Source of the DNA: Saprospiraceae bacterium
Lineage (GTDB): Bacteria > Bacteroidota > Bacteroidia > Chitinophagales > Saprospiraceae
DNA: 43,222 bases
Reading direction: 5' to 3'
NCBI GenBank assembly: GCA_027486765.1
Contig: JAIXOO010000193.1
Location: 1 to 43,222 of the forward strand
A model generated the notes under the pieces. That model made no database searches and was not told where the DNA came from. It worked only from the letters and a program-made list of their open reading frames with translations. This document shows, one piece after another, positions 8,177 to 16,847 of this stretch (position 1 is its first letter; each line of letters starts with the position of its first letter). The position numbers and the translations under genes were made by a program.

Positions 8177-8869
8177 ATGCACATTCAACGTTTTGACTCG
8201 GAAACAGCCCTTGCCGAAGCAGCCAGCCAAATCATCATCCAAGCCATTCAAAAGAAACCGGATCTGTTGCTTTGCGCGGCTACAGGCAATACCCCAACTT
8301 TAACTTACCAAGCTCTGGTAGCCCAAAAATCCCTTTTTCCCGCTGACCAATTGCGCATTTTTAAACTGGATGAATGGGGAGGTGTTCCCATGGATCATCC
8401 GGGGACTTGTGAATCCTATCTTCAGGAGCACTTGATTCAACCTTTAAACATTCCTACGGATCGCTATTTTTCGATCCAAAGCAATCCAGCTGATCCAGAA
8501 CAAGAGTGCATCCGAATACAAGAACTATTGCAAGAAGAAGGGCCAATCGATTTGTGTTTGTTGGGCCTGGGAGTCAATGGCCACCTGGCTTTTAATGAAC
8601 CTGGAGCCTTTTTGCAGCCGCATTGCCACCTTGCCCAACTTACGGAGGACTCACTGGGGCACAGTATGGCCAAAGACATGCAAGACGTAAAATTGTATGG
8701 TCTTACTTTGGGCATGAGCGATATTTTGGCGGCAAAGGAAATTGTATTGCTGATTTCAGGGCCATCAAAAGTGGAGATCACCCAACGTTTGTTGGAAGCT
8801 AAAATCAGCGCACAATTGCCGGCTTCCTTTTTGTGGTTGCATTCCAATGTGCAAGTTTTGATTCAATGA
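8177..8869 (+). CDS. Glucosamine/galactosamine-6-phosphate deaminase-isomerase family protein (NagB/AgaI-like)
   Basis: This is a 230-residue sugar-phosphate isomerase. Family motifs are the phosphate loop AATGNTPT (34-41), LDEW (64-67) with the catalytic Asp, and GLGVNGHLAFNEP (130-142) with the ring-opening His136. Late segments TLGMSDILAAKE and LLISGPSKVE follow the NagB pattern. Where E. coli NagB has GxDGH, this protein has Asn134, a change I associate with the galactosamine-6-phosphate isomerase branch; that assignment is an inference. The ATG at 8177 is preferred to the upstream in-frame ATG (8126), which would overlap the preceding gene and add residues unlike the family. It likely converts an amino-sugar phosphate to a ketose phosphate and ammonia. 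Confidence 0.8.
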   Translation: MHIQRFDSETALAEAASQIIIQAIQKKPDLLLCAATGNTPTLTYQALVAQKSLFPADQLRIFKLDEWGGVPMDHPGTCESYLQEHLIQPLNIPTDRYFSIQSNPADPEQECIRIQELLQEEGPIDLCLLGLGVNGHLAFNEPGAFLQPHCHLAQLTEDSLGHSMAKDMQDVKLYGLTLGMSDILAAKEIVLLISGPSKVEITQRLLEAKISAQLPASFLWLHSNVQVLIQ

Positions 8870-8957
8870 TTTTCCCCAGCGCTTGCTTTATTGCTTTATT
8901 TTTTAAAATTTTGAAGACCCATCTTTAATTGATAACACCCAAACATACACTCAAACT

Positions 8958-9479
8958 ATGTCTACAGACCTATCTTCTCTGCAATACCCGGTTGGCAAAT
9001 TTGCCAAACCGGAAACGGTAACACCTGCCATGATTGAGGAATCGATCGCTTACCTCGAAAAATTCCCGCAGGTATTTCGGCAAACTGCTGAATCTTTAAA
9101 TGAAGCACAATTGGATAGCCCCTATCGGCCAGATGGTTGGACGGGGCGGCAAGTGGTGCACCACATCGCAGACAGCCACATGAATGCATATGTACGGTTT
9201 AAACTGTCTCTGACCGAAGATTTTCCGACCATCAAACCTTATATGGAAGATCGCTGGGCTAACTTACCTGATTCAAAATTGCCAATCGAGGCGTCTTTGC
9301 GAATTCTAGATGATGTCCATACCCGTTGGGTCTGTGTTTTAAAGGGCATCAAGGATTGGGAAAACCAGGGCTATTATCATCCGGAATTTGGGACGGTGAA
9401 AAACCCCTTGGGTAAGGTGTTGGCCTTGTACCACTGGCACAGTCGGCACCATTTGGGTCATTTAGAGTTGTTGAAATAA
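8958..9479 (+). CDS. DinB superfamily protein, YfiT/BstA-like metal-dependent transferase
   Basis: This is a 173-residue cytoplasmic four-helix-bundle protein. The N-terminus (YPVGKF), the WTGRQVVHHIADSHMNAY helix (61-78) and the C-terminal HWHSRHHLGH (159-168) match the YfiT branch of the DinB superfamily. Candidate metal ligands are one of His68/His69 together with His161 and His165. Family members include bacillithiol transferase BstA, which conjugates thiols to electrophiles, so a detoxification role is plausible but not shown. The gene is 88 bp downstream of the deaminase-like gene and ends just before hairpin element 3, converging with the minus-strand unknown gene. Confidence 0.82.
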   Translation: MSTDLSSLQYPVGKFAKPETVTPAMIEESIAYLEKFPQVFRQTAESLNEAQLDSPYRPDGWTGRQVVHHIADSHMNAYVRFKLSLTEDFPTIKPYMEDRWANLPDSKLPIEASLRILDDVHTRWVCVLKGIKDWENQGYYHPEFGTVKNPLGKVLALYHWHSRHHLGHLELLK

Positions 9480-9550
9480 AGGACACAAAGCATTTTTAAG
9501 CAACAACATGAATCGTCCCGAATTTACAAGTATCACAATGAAAAAATGAG

Positions 9551-9692
9551 CACAAAGAACACAAAGGCAGCACAAAGGACACAAAGACGCGATTTTGACA
9601 AAGCAATAGGCCTGGATTTTTTCTTATTTTGGATGTAAAGTCTTGTCAACGTCTAACTTTGTGTCCTTTGTGCTGCCTTTGTGTTCTTTGTG
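9551..9692. repeat. Iterated-word hairpin element 3 (36-bp perfect stem)
   Basis: Arms 9551-9586 and 9657-9692 are perfectly complementary over 36 bp. They are made of words CACAAAGAA, CACAAAGGCAG, CACAAAGGA, CACAAAG. The 70-nt loop carries GCGATTTTGACAAAG (9589-9603), identical to the core of element 1, and an inner complement CTTGTCAACGTC (9642-9653). The element lies between two converging genes, so bidirectional termination is possible. However, the stem is far longer than a typical terminator and has a large loop. Confidence 0.9.
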
Positions 9693-9764
9693 ATAAAAAA
9701 TGTCGCTTTGTATTTTCCGAAAAATTAGGGATGATTCATGTTTGTACTCCCCTTGTTCTTTGTG

Positions 9765-10187
9765 TTATGTCCAGGCCTGGCCGATGGTCACCTTGATTTC
9801 CGGGGTGATTTTGATTTTCATGCGCACAATCAGAGGATCGTTCAGTGGATTTCCGGTGCTGCGGTACAGGGAGTACGTACTTTTGATGGTGGTGAAAACC
9901 GAGACCATTGCGGCACTGCCTTTGTTTTCTTTTAAAATTTCATCCAGCCTTTCGGGGGAAAAATCTTCATGCTTGCCGCGCATTTCTACTTCCAGGGACG
10001 GACTCAGGGCTACAGTCAAAGAAAAGTTGACCATTTCCAGCCCGTATGCCTGCATGCGCGGGAAAATGCGCAGCCATTCTTCAATCATTTGGTAGCCGCG
10101 TTCTTTGGCGTTTTCGCCCAGGCTACCGGCTTGATCCATGATGGCGTCGGAGGCCTCTTGGAATGCTTTTTTCAGTCGGTCGATCAT
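9765..10187 (-). CDS. Unknown 140-residue cytoplasmic protein
   Basis: I do not recognise this family. The 140-residue product starts MIDRLKKAFQEASDAIMDQ and has no signal peptide or membrane segment. The first half is rich in charged helices and the second half in alternating strands (VTVALSPSLEVEMRG, IKITPEIKVTIG type). The ATG at 10187 is chosen because the longer frame (to 10253) would translate the arm of hairpin element 4. It follows the lipoprotein gene on the same strand, separated only by that element, so both probably share a transcript. Confidence 0.65.
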   Translation of the reverse strand: MIDRLKKAFQEASDAIMDQAGSLGENAKERGYQMIEEWLRIFPRMQAYGLEMVNFSLTVALSPSLEVEMRGKHEDFSPERLDEILKENKGSAAMVSVFTTIKSTYSLYRSTGNPLNDPLIVRMKIKITPEIKVTIGQAWT

Positions 10188-10194
10188 GATAAAA

Positions 10195-10312
10195 GGTTTA
10201 GGGAGGTTTAGGAAGGTTGAGAGAGGTTTAGGCTCCGCAAGCGACGTTGACAATGCCGCTTGCGTAGCCTAAACCTTTCTAAACCTTCCTAAACCTCCTC
10301 AACTTTCCTAAA
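10195..10312. repeat. Iterated-word hairpin element 4 (period 10)
   Basis: The left arm is GGTTTAGGGA, GGTTTAGGAA, GGTTGAGAGA, GGTTTAGGCT, an exact 10-nt period from 10195 to 10234. The right arm is AGCCTAAACC, TTTCTAAACC, TTCCTAAACC, TCCTCAAC, TTTCCTAAA. The core has CCGCAAGCG pairing with CGCTTGCG and the related word GCGACGTTGACAATG (10241-10255). The element fills the whole gap between two same-strand genes: its right arm covers the TAG stop of the lipoprotein gene, and its left arm ends 7 bp before the next ATG. Confidence 0.9.
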
Positions 10313-11045
10313 AACTAATTTGTCCTTCCAATTTGGCTTTGCCTTCCATGATGTCCAGCATGGAATTTTCAACGGTTACGGTATTGCCGTCAATTTTGGC
10401 GTTGGCCATTTTGGTTTTCTTTACCCGACTGGGGAGGTGGTAGATGGTAGTGTACTTGGCAGTGCCGAGGAACATCTTCATCATTTCCAGATCTTCTCCG
10501 CTGGGCTGATTCTCGGCTTTGGGTGTGGGGAGGCGAGTGAGTGATTTTTTCGCCAGTTTAAAAGCGACTCCGGCAGGCGTCAAACCTTCGGTCGGCATTC
10601 CGCCCATTTCACCAGCACCTTCTTTCATCAAAGTGCCCAGGTTTTTGTAGAAAAACTCGATGTCCTCCATTTTGTCAAAATCGAGGCTCATTTGCATGAC
10701 CAGCTTTTTTTCGGATTCGCTCATCTTCATGGTCATTTTGGCTTTGTCCCAAAACTTAGCGTCTCCCGTTTGTGCTTTAAGGTCGGCGGGCATGTCTTTG
10801 AAATAAATGGTGGTATCTTTTTCCATTTTGTCCATGCCTAACTTTTTCTGGGCATCTGCATCTGCACCAGCTTGGTTCATCAGGTCTTTTAGCGAACCCA
10901 ATTGTAGAATGGAACTCATGTCGATGGTCAAAGAGTACAAACCTTTGCCATTTTTATTGAGGGTCATTTCTTCAATGACGTTGATACAACCCGATAATAA
11001 AAATGAAACGGATAGCAGCAATCCAAAGACTACTAGTTTTTTCAT
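10308..11045 (-). CDS. Hypothetical lipoprotein
   Basis: This is a 245-residue protein with a lipoprotein signal peptide: lipobox LLSGC with the lipidated Cys20. The mature part is rich in Lys, Met and Glu (segments such as MEDIEFFYKNLGTLMKEG) and has no catalytic motif I recognise. Family and function are unknown. It is probably anchored facing the periplasm. It is divergent from the MoxR-like ATPase gene (169-bp gap) and is followed on its own strand by hairpin element 4 and the unknown 140-residue gene. Its TAG stop lies inside the arm of that element. Confidence 0.75.
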   Translation of the reverse strand: MKKLVVFGLLLSVSFLLSGCINVIEEMTLNKNGKGLYSLTIDMSSILQLGSLKDLMNQAGADADAQKKLGMDKMEKDTTIYFKDMPADLKAQTGDAKFWDKAKMTMKMSESEKKLVMQMSLDFDKMEDIEFFYKNLGTLMKEGAGEMGGMPTEGLTPAGVAFKLAKKSLTRLPTPKAENQPSGEDLEMMKMFLGTAKYTTIYHLPSRVKKTKMANAKIDGNTVTVENSMLDIMEGKAKLEGQISF

Positions 11046-11214
11046 GTCAGTTGTGTTTTTGGGTGGTGAGCCACCACTATTGTTTTTGGCAATTAACGCC
11101 TAAAATTAAAGTTTTTGCAGCAGAAATGTCGATAGTTTAGACTGGGGTCAAAACTATATCGATTTTCAATCGTTTTCTTTTCTTCTAACAAGCTTTTTAA
11201 ACGCTTCCGCACAG

Positions 11215-12696
11215 ATGAATTCCATTACTACACTAGGTGCCTTAAAGGCTAGCAGTTATCGTGCAAAATCGGTAAAAGAAGAACTCCGGGCCAACCTGAT
11301 TGACAAAATCAAAAAACGGGAAACAATTTTCGAAGGCGTGATTGGCTTCGAGGACACGGTTTTGCCCGATATCGAACGCGCAGTACTTTCCCGACACAAT
11401 ATTTTGTTGTTGGGTTTGCGCGGCCAGGCCAAAACGAGGATTGCCCGCCTTTTGGTCAATCTCCTGGATGAGTACATTCCCGTAGTGGGTGGAAGTGAAT
11501 TGAACGACGATCCGCTAAACCCCATCTCGCGTTACGCCAAAGATTTGATCGCTGAAATGGGCGACGATACACCCGTAGAGTGGCTCCACCGCAGCGAACG
11601 GTATGTGGAAAAGCTGGCTACTCCCGACGTAAGTGTGGCCGACCTCATTGGCGATGTAGACCCGATTAAAGCAGCTACATTAAAAATGGCTTATTCGGAT
11701 GAGCGCGTAATCCACTTTGGGCTCGTCCCAAGGGCGCACCGCAGCATTTTTGTGATCAACGAATTGCCGGATTTGCAGGCGCGGATTCAGGTATCCTTGT
11801 TCAATATTTTGCAGGAAGGGGACATTCAGATTCGGGGTTTTAAATTACGGTTGCCGCTGGACATCCAGTTCCTGTTTACGGCCAACCCAGAAGATTATAC
11901 CAACCGGGGCAGCATCATTACGCCGCTGAAAGACCGGATTGAAAGCCAAATCCTGACCCACTACCCCAAAACGATCGAGATCGCGCGCAGCATCACCCAG
12001 CAGGAAGCTAAATTGACCGCAGAGCAACGTGCGCAGGTGTATGTGCCGGATTTGCTGCAAATTTTGCTGGAACAAATTGCTTTTGAAGCACGCGACAGTG
12101 AATTTGTGGATTCAAAAAGCGGGGTCTCAGCGCGTTTGACCATCTCGGGTTATGAAAACCTGGTCAGTACTGCTGAGCGCCGCCTCTTGATCAATCGGGA
12201 AGACAAAACTGTAGCCCGCCTCACTGATTTTTGGGGTGTGGTGCCCGCCATTACGGGTAAAGTAGAGTTGGTGTACGAAGGGGAGCAAGAAGGCCCTTAT
12301 CTGGTGGCCATCAACTTGTTGGGCAAAGCGGTGAAAAAATTATTCCTTGATCATTTCCCCGACCCGGACAAACTGCGCAAAGGCCGCGATCGCGATCCGT
12401 ACGGGGTGATTCGCGCCTGGTTCAGTGGTGGCAACGCTGTAAACCTGCTCAACGACATGAGCGACAAGGATTACCGGGCGGCACTGGATGGTGTGGCTGG
12501 CCTACGCAAATTTGTAGAATCCAACCTCCCTCAAGTGCAAGGCGACGAGCAGTACCTCTATATGGAATTGGTGCTACACGGCCTCTCGGAGTTTCAGGTG
12601 ATCAGCAAGGATATGTTGGAAGCGAAGTTGTCGTTTCGGGATACCTTGGCGGATATGCTGGGGGCGGATGACTTGTTTGATGAGGATGATAATTAG
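11215..12696 (+). CDS. MoxR-like AAA+ ATPase
   Basis: This is a 493-residue AAA+ protein of the MoxR/magnesium chelatase-like clade. Walker A is GLRGQAKT (67-74), Walker B is SIFVINELPDL (177-187, with Asn-Glu), sensor 1 is FTANPEDYTNRG (221-232), and an arginine-finger candidate is Arg241. After the AAA module come about 230 residues of mostly helical sequence, longer than typical 320-residue MoxR. The length and the GLRGQAKTR segment resemble the ATPases usually encoded beside a VWA-domain partner. Here no VWA gene follows: the next element is a terminator hairpin and then priA. It probably remodels or inserts metal into a protein partner encoded elsewhere. Confidence 0.85.
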   Translation: MNSITTLGALKASSYRAKSVKEELRANLIDKIKKRETIFEGVIGFEDTVLPDIERAVLSRHNILLLGLRGQAKTRIARLLVNLLDEYIPVVGGSELNDDPLNPISRYAKDLIAEMGDDTPVEWLHRSERYVEKLATPDVSVADLIGDVDPIKAATLKMAYSDERVIHFGLVPRAHRSIFVINELPDLQARIQVSLFNILQEGDIQIRGFKLRLPLDIQFLFTANPEDYTNRGSIITPLKDRIESQILTHYPKTIEIARSITQQEAKLTAEQRAQVYVPDLLQILLEQIAFEARDSEFVDSKSGVSARLTISGYENLVSTAERRLLINREDKTVARLTDFWGVVPAITGKVELVYEGEQEGPYLVAINLLGKAVKKLFLDHFPDPDKLRKGRDRDPYGVIRAWFSGGNAVNLLNDMSDKDYRAALDGVAGLRKFVESNLPQVQGDEQYLYMELVLHGLSEFQVISKDMLEAKLSFRDTLADMLGADDLFDEDDN

Positions 12697-12723
12697 ACTG
12701 AAAAGTCTTGTTTTAATAAAAAC

Positions 12724-12767
12724 TGGCCCTACTGGATCCACATTGATCCAGTAGGGCCAAATTTTTT
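12724..12767 (+). terminator. Intrinsic terminator after the MoxR-like gene
   Basis: A 15-bp perfect stem (12724-12738 with 12745-12759, TGGCCCTACTGGATC) closes a 6-nt loop and is followed by AATTTTTT. It lies 28 bp after the stop codon and separates the ATPase gene from priA. Confidence 0.85.
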
Positions 12768-12878
12768 AAGCTTGATAACTTTCACAGAGATAAGATAATA
12801 TGATTAGGCGATAAAGCTATTTTTATTTACTGGAAAAGTTTTTTATCTTTCCACTCTCAAAACAATTTGCGTCACAAA

Positions 12879-15350
12879 ATGTCCGAACTGCATCCCACGG
12901 CCCAGGCCAATACCTACGTCACCGTCATCCTGCCCATGGCGGTGCCCAAGCCTTACACCTATGCGGTGCCCGAAGAATGGGTCAGCAAGGTGCAAGTGGG
13001 GGTGCGGGTAGAGGTGCAATTTGGCCCCAAACGGCAGTACGCAGCGCTGGTGCTGGACGTGTTGACCGAGGCACCTGAGCACAAAACCAAAGCCATCCTT
13101 TCCGTCATCGACGATACGCCGATCATTTGGGCGGAGCAATTGCGCTTTTGGCAATGGGTGGGGCAATACTACAGTTGCACCCTGGGCGAAGTGATGCATG
13201 CTGCCTTACCTGCCAATCTGAAACTGGCCAGTGAAACCACCATCACCCTCAGCCCCCTGTTTGATGGCGACATCATGGAACTAGAGGACCGGGAGTACCT
13301 CATTGCCGAGGCCTTGTCCATTCAACACGAACTCACGCTGGAGCAAGTCCGCGATATTCTCGGCATCAAAACCATCTATCCCCTGATCCGGGACATGCTG
13401 GACAAACGCATCATTTATCTCAAAGAAGACCTCAAGGAAAAATTCAAGGCCAAAACCGTCGCCTGTGTGCGCCTGCGCGAGCCCTACGTCAGCCATCCCG
13501 AAAATCTACAGGACGCTTTTGACAAACTCAGTCGAGCTACCCGGCAGGTAGAGGCACTGATGGCTTATTTGCAATTGGCGCGGGGCCAGGAATTTGTCCG
13601 CCGTGATGAATTGTACAAGATGGCCAAGGTGGACGCTAGTGTGATTGCGGCCATGGAAAAAAAGGAAATCCTGGAAGTGTACGAACGGGAGGTAAGTCGG
13701 ATCGGCGGCTACGAAGACGAAATTGTCGAAGCCGATGCGCCCAGTGAACAACAAGTACGTTCCATCGCTGAAATACAGAGTCATTTTGAGGAAAAAAACG
13801 TAGTGCTGCTGCAAGGGGTAACGGGTAGTGGAAAAACCCGCGTGTACATCGAACTCATTCGGGAAGCCATGCGGCGTGGGGAACAAACCTTGTACCTCTT
13901 GCCCGAAATTGCGCTCACTACCCAAATCATCGATCGCCTCAAACGGATTTTTGGCGACCAGGTGGATGTGTACCATTCGCGCCTGAGCAACAACGAACGG
14001 GTGGAAATCTGGAACCGCACCAAAGAGGGGAAAGCCCTGGTGCTGGGCGCTCGCTCCGCCTTGTTTTTGCCCTTCCGCAATTTGAAATTGGTCATCGTTG
14101 ACGAGGAGCACGATCCTTCCTTCAAACAACAAGATCCCAATCCGCGCTACCAAGGCCGAGATGCGGCCATTTATTTGGCTCAATTGTTTGGAGCAAAAGT
14201 ATTGCTTGGCACCGCGACGCCCTCCATCGAATCTTTTTATAATACCCAGGTTGGTAAATACGGCCTAGTGAGTATGACTGAGCGATTTGGTGGCCTGGAA
14301 TTGCCGGAAGTGGAAATTGTCGACCTCAAAAAAGCCCAAAAAGCAGGGACAATGCAATCCCTTTTTACGGTTGACTTGATCAATGCGATGAGAGTCACTT
14401 TGGAAAAGGGCGAACAAGTCATCCTGTTTCAAAACCGTCGGGGTTACGCGCCTATCTACAAATGCAGCACCTGTAATTGGACCTGTGAGTGCATCCACTG
14501 CGATGTGAGCCTGACTTACCACAAGGGGCAAAACAACCTCAAATGCCATTATTGTGGCTACCAAACCCAGTTGCCAAAAGCATGCCCGGCTTGTGGCAGC
14601 AAACAACTGATCGTCCAGGGTTTTGGTACCGAAAAAATTGAAGATGAGCTGAAAATCTTCATGCCCGACGCCAAAATCGGGCGGATGGACCTGGACACCG
14701 TACGCAGCAAAAATGCCCATGCCAAGATCATCAACGATTTTGAAGAAGGGCGACTGAATGTACTGGTGGGTACCCAAATGGTGACCAAAGGGCTGGACTT
14801 TGAAAAGGTCGGCCTGGTAGGGATACTCAGTGCGGATCAGTTGCTGCAATTCCCTGACTTTCGGGCGGGCGAACGCGCTTTCCAATTGATGTTGCAAGTG
14901 GCAGGCCGCGCAGGCCGCAAACACAAGCGGGGCAAAGTCATCATCCAGGTACAAAATGTATCCAATCCGGTGATCAAAGAGGTGTTGAACAATGACTTTC
15001 GGGCATTTTACACCCGCGAAATTATGGAGCGGCAGGAGTTTTTTTATCCACCTTTTTATCGGCTGATCCGCATCACCCTCAAGCACAAAAAGCCCGAGGT
15101 CATCAACGCCGCCGCCCAGAAATACGGCAATTTTTTGCGCAGCAAATTGGGCGATCGCCTGCGTGGCCCAGCCGTACCTTACGTAGGCCGTGTACGTTCG
15201 TATTTCCTCATCGATTTTTTGATTAAATTAGAGCGCAACAATAAACTGATTGGCGTAACCAAAGATTTAATCACGGAGGCCGAGCATTTTTTGTTGAATG
15301 AGGAGGGGTATTCCAGCATCAAAATCGCGGTGGATGTCGATCCGATGTAA
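12879..15350 (+). CDS. priA: Primosomal protein N' (replication restart helicase PriA)
   Basis: This is an 823-residue SF2 helicase. Walker A GVTGSGKT is at 313-320 and the DEEH box at 408-411 (IVDEEHDPSFKQQ). The zinc-binding insert has eight cysteines between Cys529 and Cys572, in CxxC pairs. The C-terminal helicase half has GTQMVTKGLDFEKVGLVGI and QVAGRAGR. The N-terminal 3'-DNA-binding domain starts with YVTVILPMAVPKPYTY. PriA reloads the replicative helicase at stalled forks. The first ATG in frame is 12879; the frame opens 12 bp earlier at a TTG. It is larger than E. coli PriA (732 residues), as is usual in Bacteroidota. No dnaT or priB-like neighbour is present. Confidence 0.96.
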   Translation: MSELHPTAQANTYVTVILPMAVPKPYTYAVPEEWVSKVQVGVRVEVQFGPKRQYAALVLDVLTEAPEHKTKAILSVIDDTPIIWAEQLRFWQWVGQYYSCTLGEVMHAALPANLKLASETTITLSPLFDGDIMELEDREYLIAEALSIQHELTLEQVRDILGIKTIYPLIRDMLDKRIIYLKEDLKEKFKAKTVACVRLREPYVSHPENLQDAFDKLSRATRQVEALMAYLQLARGQEFVRRDELYKMAKVDASVIAAMEKKEILEVYEREVSRIGGYEDEIVEADAPSEQQVRSIAEIQSHFEEKNVVLLQGVTGSGKTRVYIELIREAMRRGEQTLYLLPEIALTTQIIDRLKRIFGDQVDVYHSRLSNNERVEIWNRTKEGKALVLGARSALFLPFRNLKLVIVDEEHDPSFKQQDPNPRYQGRDAAIYLAQLFGAKVLLGTATPSIESFYNTQVGKYGLVSMTERFGGLELPEVEIVDLKKAQKAGTMQSLFTVDLINAMRVTLEKGEQVILFQNRRGYAPIYKCSTCNWTCECIHCDVSLTYHKGQNNLKCHYCGYQTQLPKACPACGSKQLIVQGFGTEKIEDELKIFMPDAKIGRMDLDTVRSKNAHAKIINDFEEGRLNVLVGTQMVTKGLDFEKVGLVGILSADQLLQFPDFRAGERAFQLMLQVAGRAGRKHKRGKVIIQVQNVSNPVIKEVLNNDFRAFYTREIMERQEFFYPPFYRLIRITLKHKKPEVINAAAQKYGNFLRSKLGDRLRGPAVPYVGRVRSYFLIDFLIKLERNNKLIGVTKDLITEAEHFLLNEEGYSSIKIAVDVDPM

Positions 15351-15361
15351 TTTGGGTGTTG

Positions 15362-15383
15362 GGGCTGCCACTTAGGGCAGCCC
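15362..15383 (+). terminator. Stem-loop after priA
   Basis: GGGCTGCC (15362-15369) pairs with GGCAGCCC (15376-15383) around a 6-nt loop, 11 bp after the priA stop. No clear T-tract follows, so termination is only likely, not certain. Confidence 0.5.
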
Positions 15384-15403
15384 GTACGGGGCCTTTCATT
15401 TCT

Positions 15404-15580
15404 CTAAGACATACCGCCAACCCACGGATTTATCCGTGGGAGGCCACCAAGAAAGGGTGTGAGTGTGAAGTGTGAAAGTGTGGGTGTGTTGGACTTCCAT
15501 TCCCTAAGACATATCGCCAACCCACGGATTTATCCGTGGGAGGCCACCATACAGAACCAACCCATGGCTTCAGCCGTGGG
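15404..15580. repeat. REP-like palindrome cluster upstream of the GH172 gene
   Basis: A 46-bp unit beginning CTAAGACATA occurs twice, at 15404-15449 and 15504-15549, with one mismatch and a 100-bp offset. Each copy holds the palindrome CCCACGGAT-TT-ATCCGTGGG. A third imperfect relative, CCCATGGCTTCAGCCGTGGG, follows at 15561-15580, 13 bp before the next ATG. Between the copies is a GT-rich iterated stretch (15457-15490). The layout resembles REP/BIME elements moved by IS200-like REP-associated tyrosine transposases, but no such gene is in the window. Confidence 0.75.
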
Positions 15581-15593
15581 ATAAGCGATCGCA

Positions 15594-16784
15594 ATGAAAC
15601 CAAACATCCTCCTCCTCCTCTGCACCCTCTACAGTGCAGCCCTCCTCGCCCAGGAGCCTCTCTACCGCATGAGCGCCGACAAGCCGCGCTGGGCCACCTT
15701 CGAAAATCCCAAAGCCACTGTTGGAGCAGGCGGCATGGAAAACCAAACCGCCAAGGGCCACGCCTTTGAACCCATCAAAGCTGGAGAAGCCAAGACCCTG
15801 CTCAATGTAAGCGGTATGGGCATCGTTCAACGCATTTGGCTGACTGTCAGCGACCGCAGCCCCGCCATGTTGCGTTCTTTGCGCATCGACATGTATTGGG
15901 ACGGTGCAACGCAGCCCGCCGTATCCGCGCCACTCGGCGACTTTTTTGGCATATCACACGGCCAAATCATGCCCTTTGAAAATGCGCTGTTCTCCAGTCC
16001 AGAGGGGCGGTCTTTCAACTGCCGCATTCCAATGCCCTTCCGGAAAGGTGCCCGTATTACGGTAACCAATGAAGCCAGCAAAGATTTGGAGCTGTTTTTT
16101 TACGACGTCGACTTCCAATTGACCAGTACCTTGCCTGCCGATGCTTTATATTTTCATTGCCACTGGCGGCGGGAGCACAAAACCCAACTGTCTGTGGATT
16201 TCAACATGTTGCCCGAAGTGAAAGGTAAAGGCCGCTTTTTAGGGGTCAATGTGGGACTGATCACGGCACCCGAATACGGCAAAAGTTGGTGGGGCGAAGG
16301 CGAAGTCAAAATTTACCTGGACGGGGATGGACAGTTCCCTACGATTGTGGGCACTGGAGCCGAGGATTACATCGGATCGGGTTGGGGCTTGGGTAAATTC
16401 ATTCAGTGGCACCAGGGCTGTACCATTGCCAACGACAGTACCCGTCAGTGGTCTTTTTACCGTTTTCACATTCCCGATCCCATTTATTTTCAGCAAAAGT
16501 TAAGGGCGACCATTCAGGTGATTGGCGGGTATTCCAGGGATCAGGTGCGGCAAATGATCAAGGATGGCCATTCCCTGAAGCCTATCTCGGTAGCTTACGA
16601 CAAAGGTTTTATGAAGTTATTGGAAGGCAATCCGCCTGCCCTTGATTCGCCCAATTTTCCCGATGGCTGGGTTAATTTTTACCGACAGGAGGACTACTGC
16701 GCTACTGCCTATTTTTACTTGGATAAACCAGTAAATGGGCTGCCTGCATTGGCGGTTGTGGGGGACCGCACTCAAGGAATGTAA
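15594..16784 (+). CDS. DUF2961/GH172-family protein, exported
   Basis: This is a 396-residue protein with a signal peptide (about 1-19, ending LLAQ). The DUF2961 family, now glycoside hydrolase family 172, includes difructose dianhydride and D-arabinan-acting enzymes that form oligomeric double jelly rolls. Visible family segments are PLGDFFG, WWGEGEVKIYLDGDG and VGTGAEDYIGSGWG. The acidic residues in GEGE and GTGAED probably correspond to the catalytic pair, but this is by motif only. It likely acts on a fructose- or arabinose-containing glycan in the periplasm. It follows the REP-like palindrome cluster, and the DoxX-like gene begins 63 bp downstream. Confidence 0.85.
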   Translation: MKPNILLLLCTLYSAALLAQEPLYRMSADKPRWATFENPKATVGAGGMENQTAKGHAFEPIKAGEAKTLLNVSGMGIVQRIWLTVSDRSPAMLRSLRIDMYWDGATQPAVSAPLGDFFGISHGQIMPFENALFSSPEGRSFNCRIPMPFRKGARITVTNEASKDLELFFYDVDFQLTSTLPADALYFHCHWRREHKTQLSVDFNMLPEVKGKGRFLGVNVGLITAPEYGKSWWGEGEVKIYLDGDGQFPTIVGTGAEDYIGSGWGLGKFIQWHQGCTIANDSTRQWSFYRFHIPDPIYFQQKLRATIQVIGGYSRDQVRQMIKDGHSLKPISVAYDKGFMKLLEGNPPALDSPNFPDGWVNFYRQEDYCATAYFYLDKPVNGLPALAVVGDRTQGM

Positions 16785-16847
16785 AATGATGGGCCAATAA
16801 AAAGAATAATGCTTATTTTCGTGAGCATTACTACCTAAACAACACCG

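Noticed and set aside
14265..15086. 273-codon minus-strand open frame
   Set aside because: It is antisense to the helicase half of priA.
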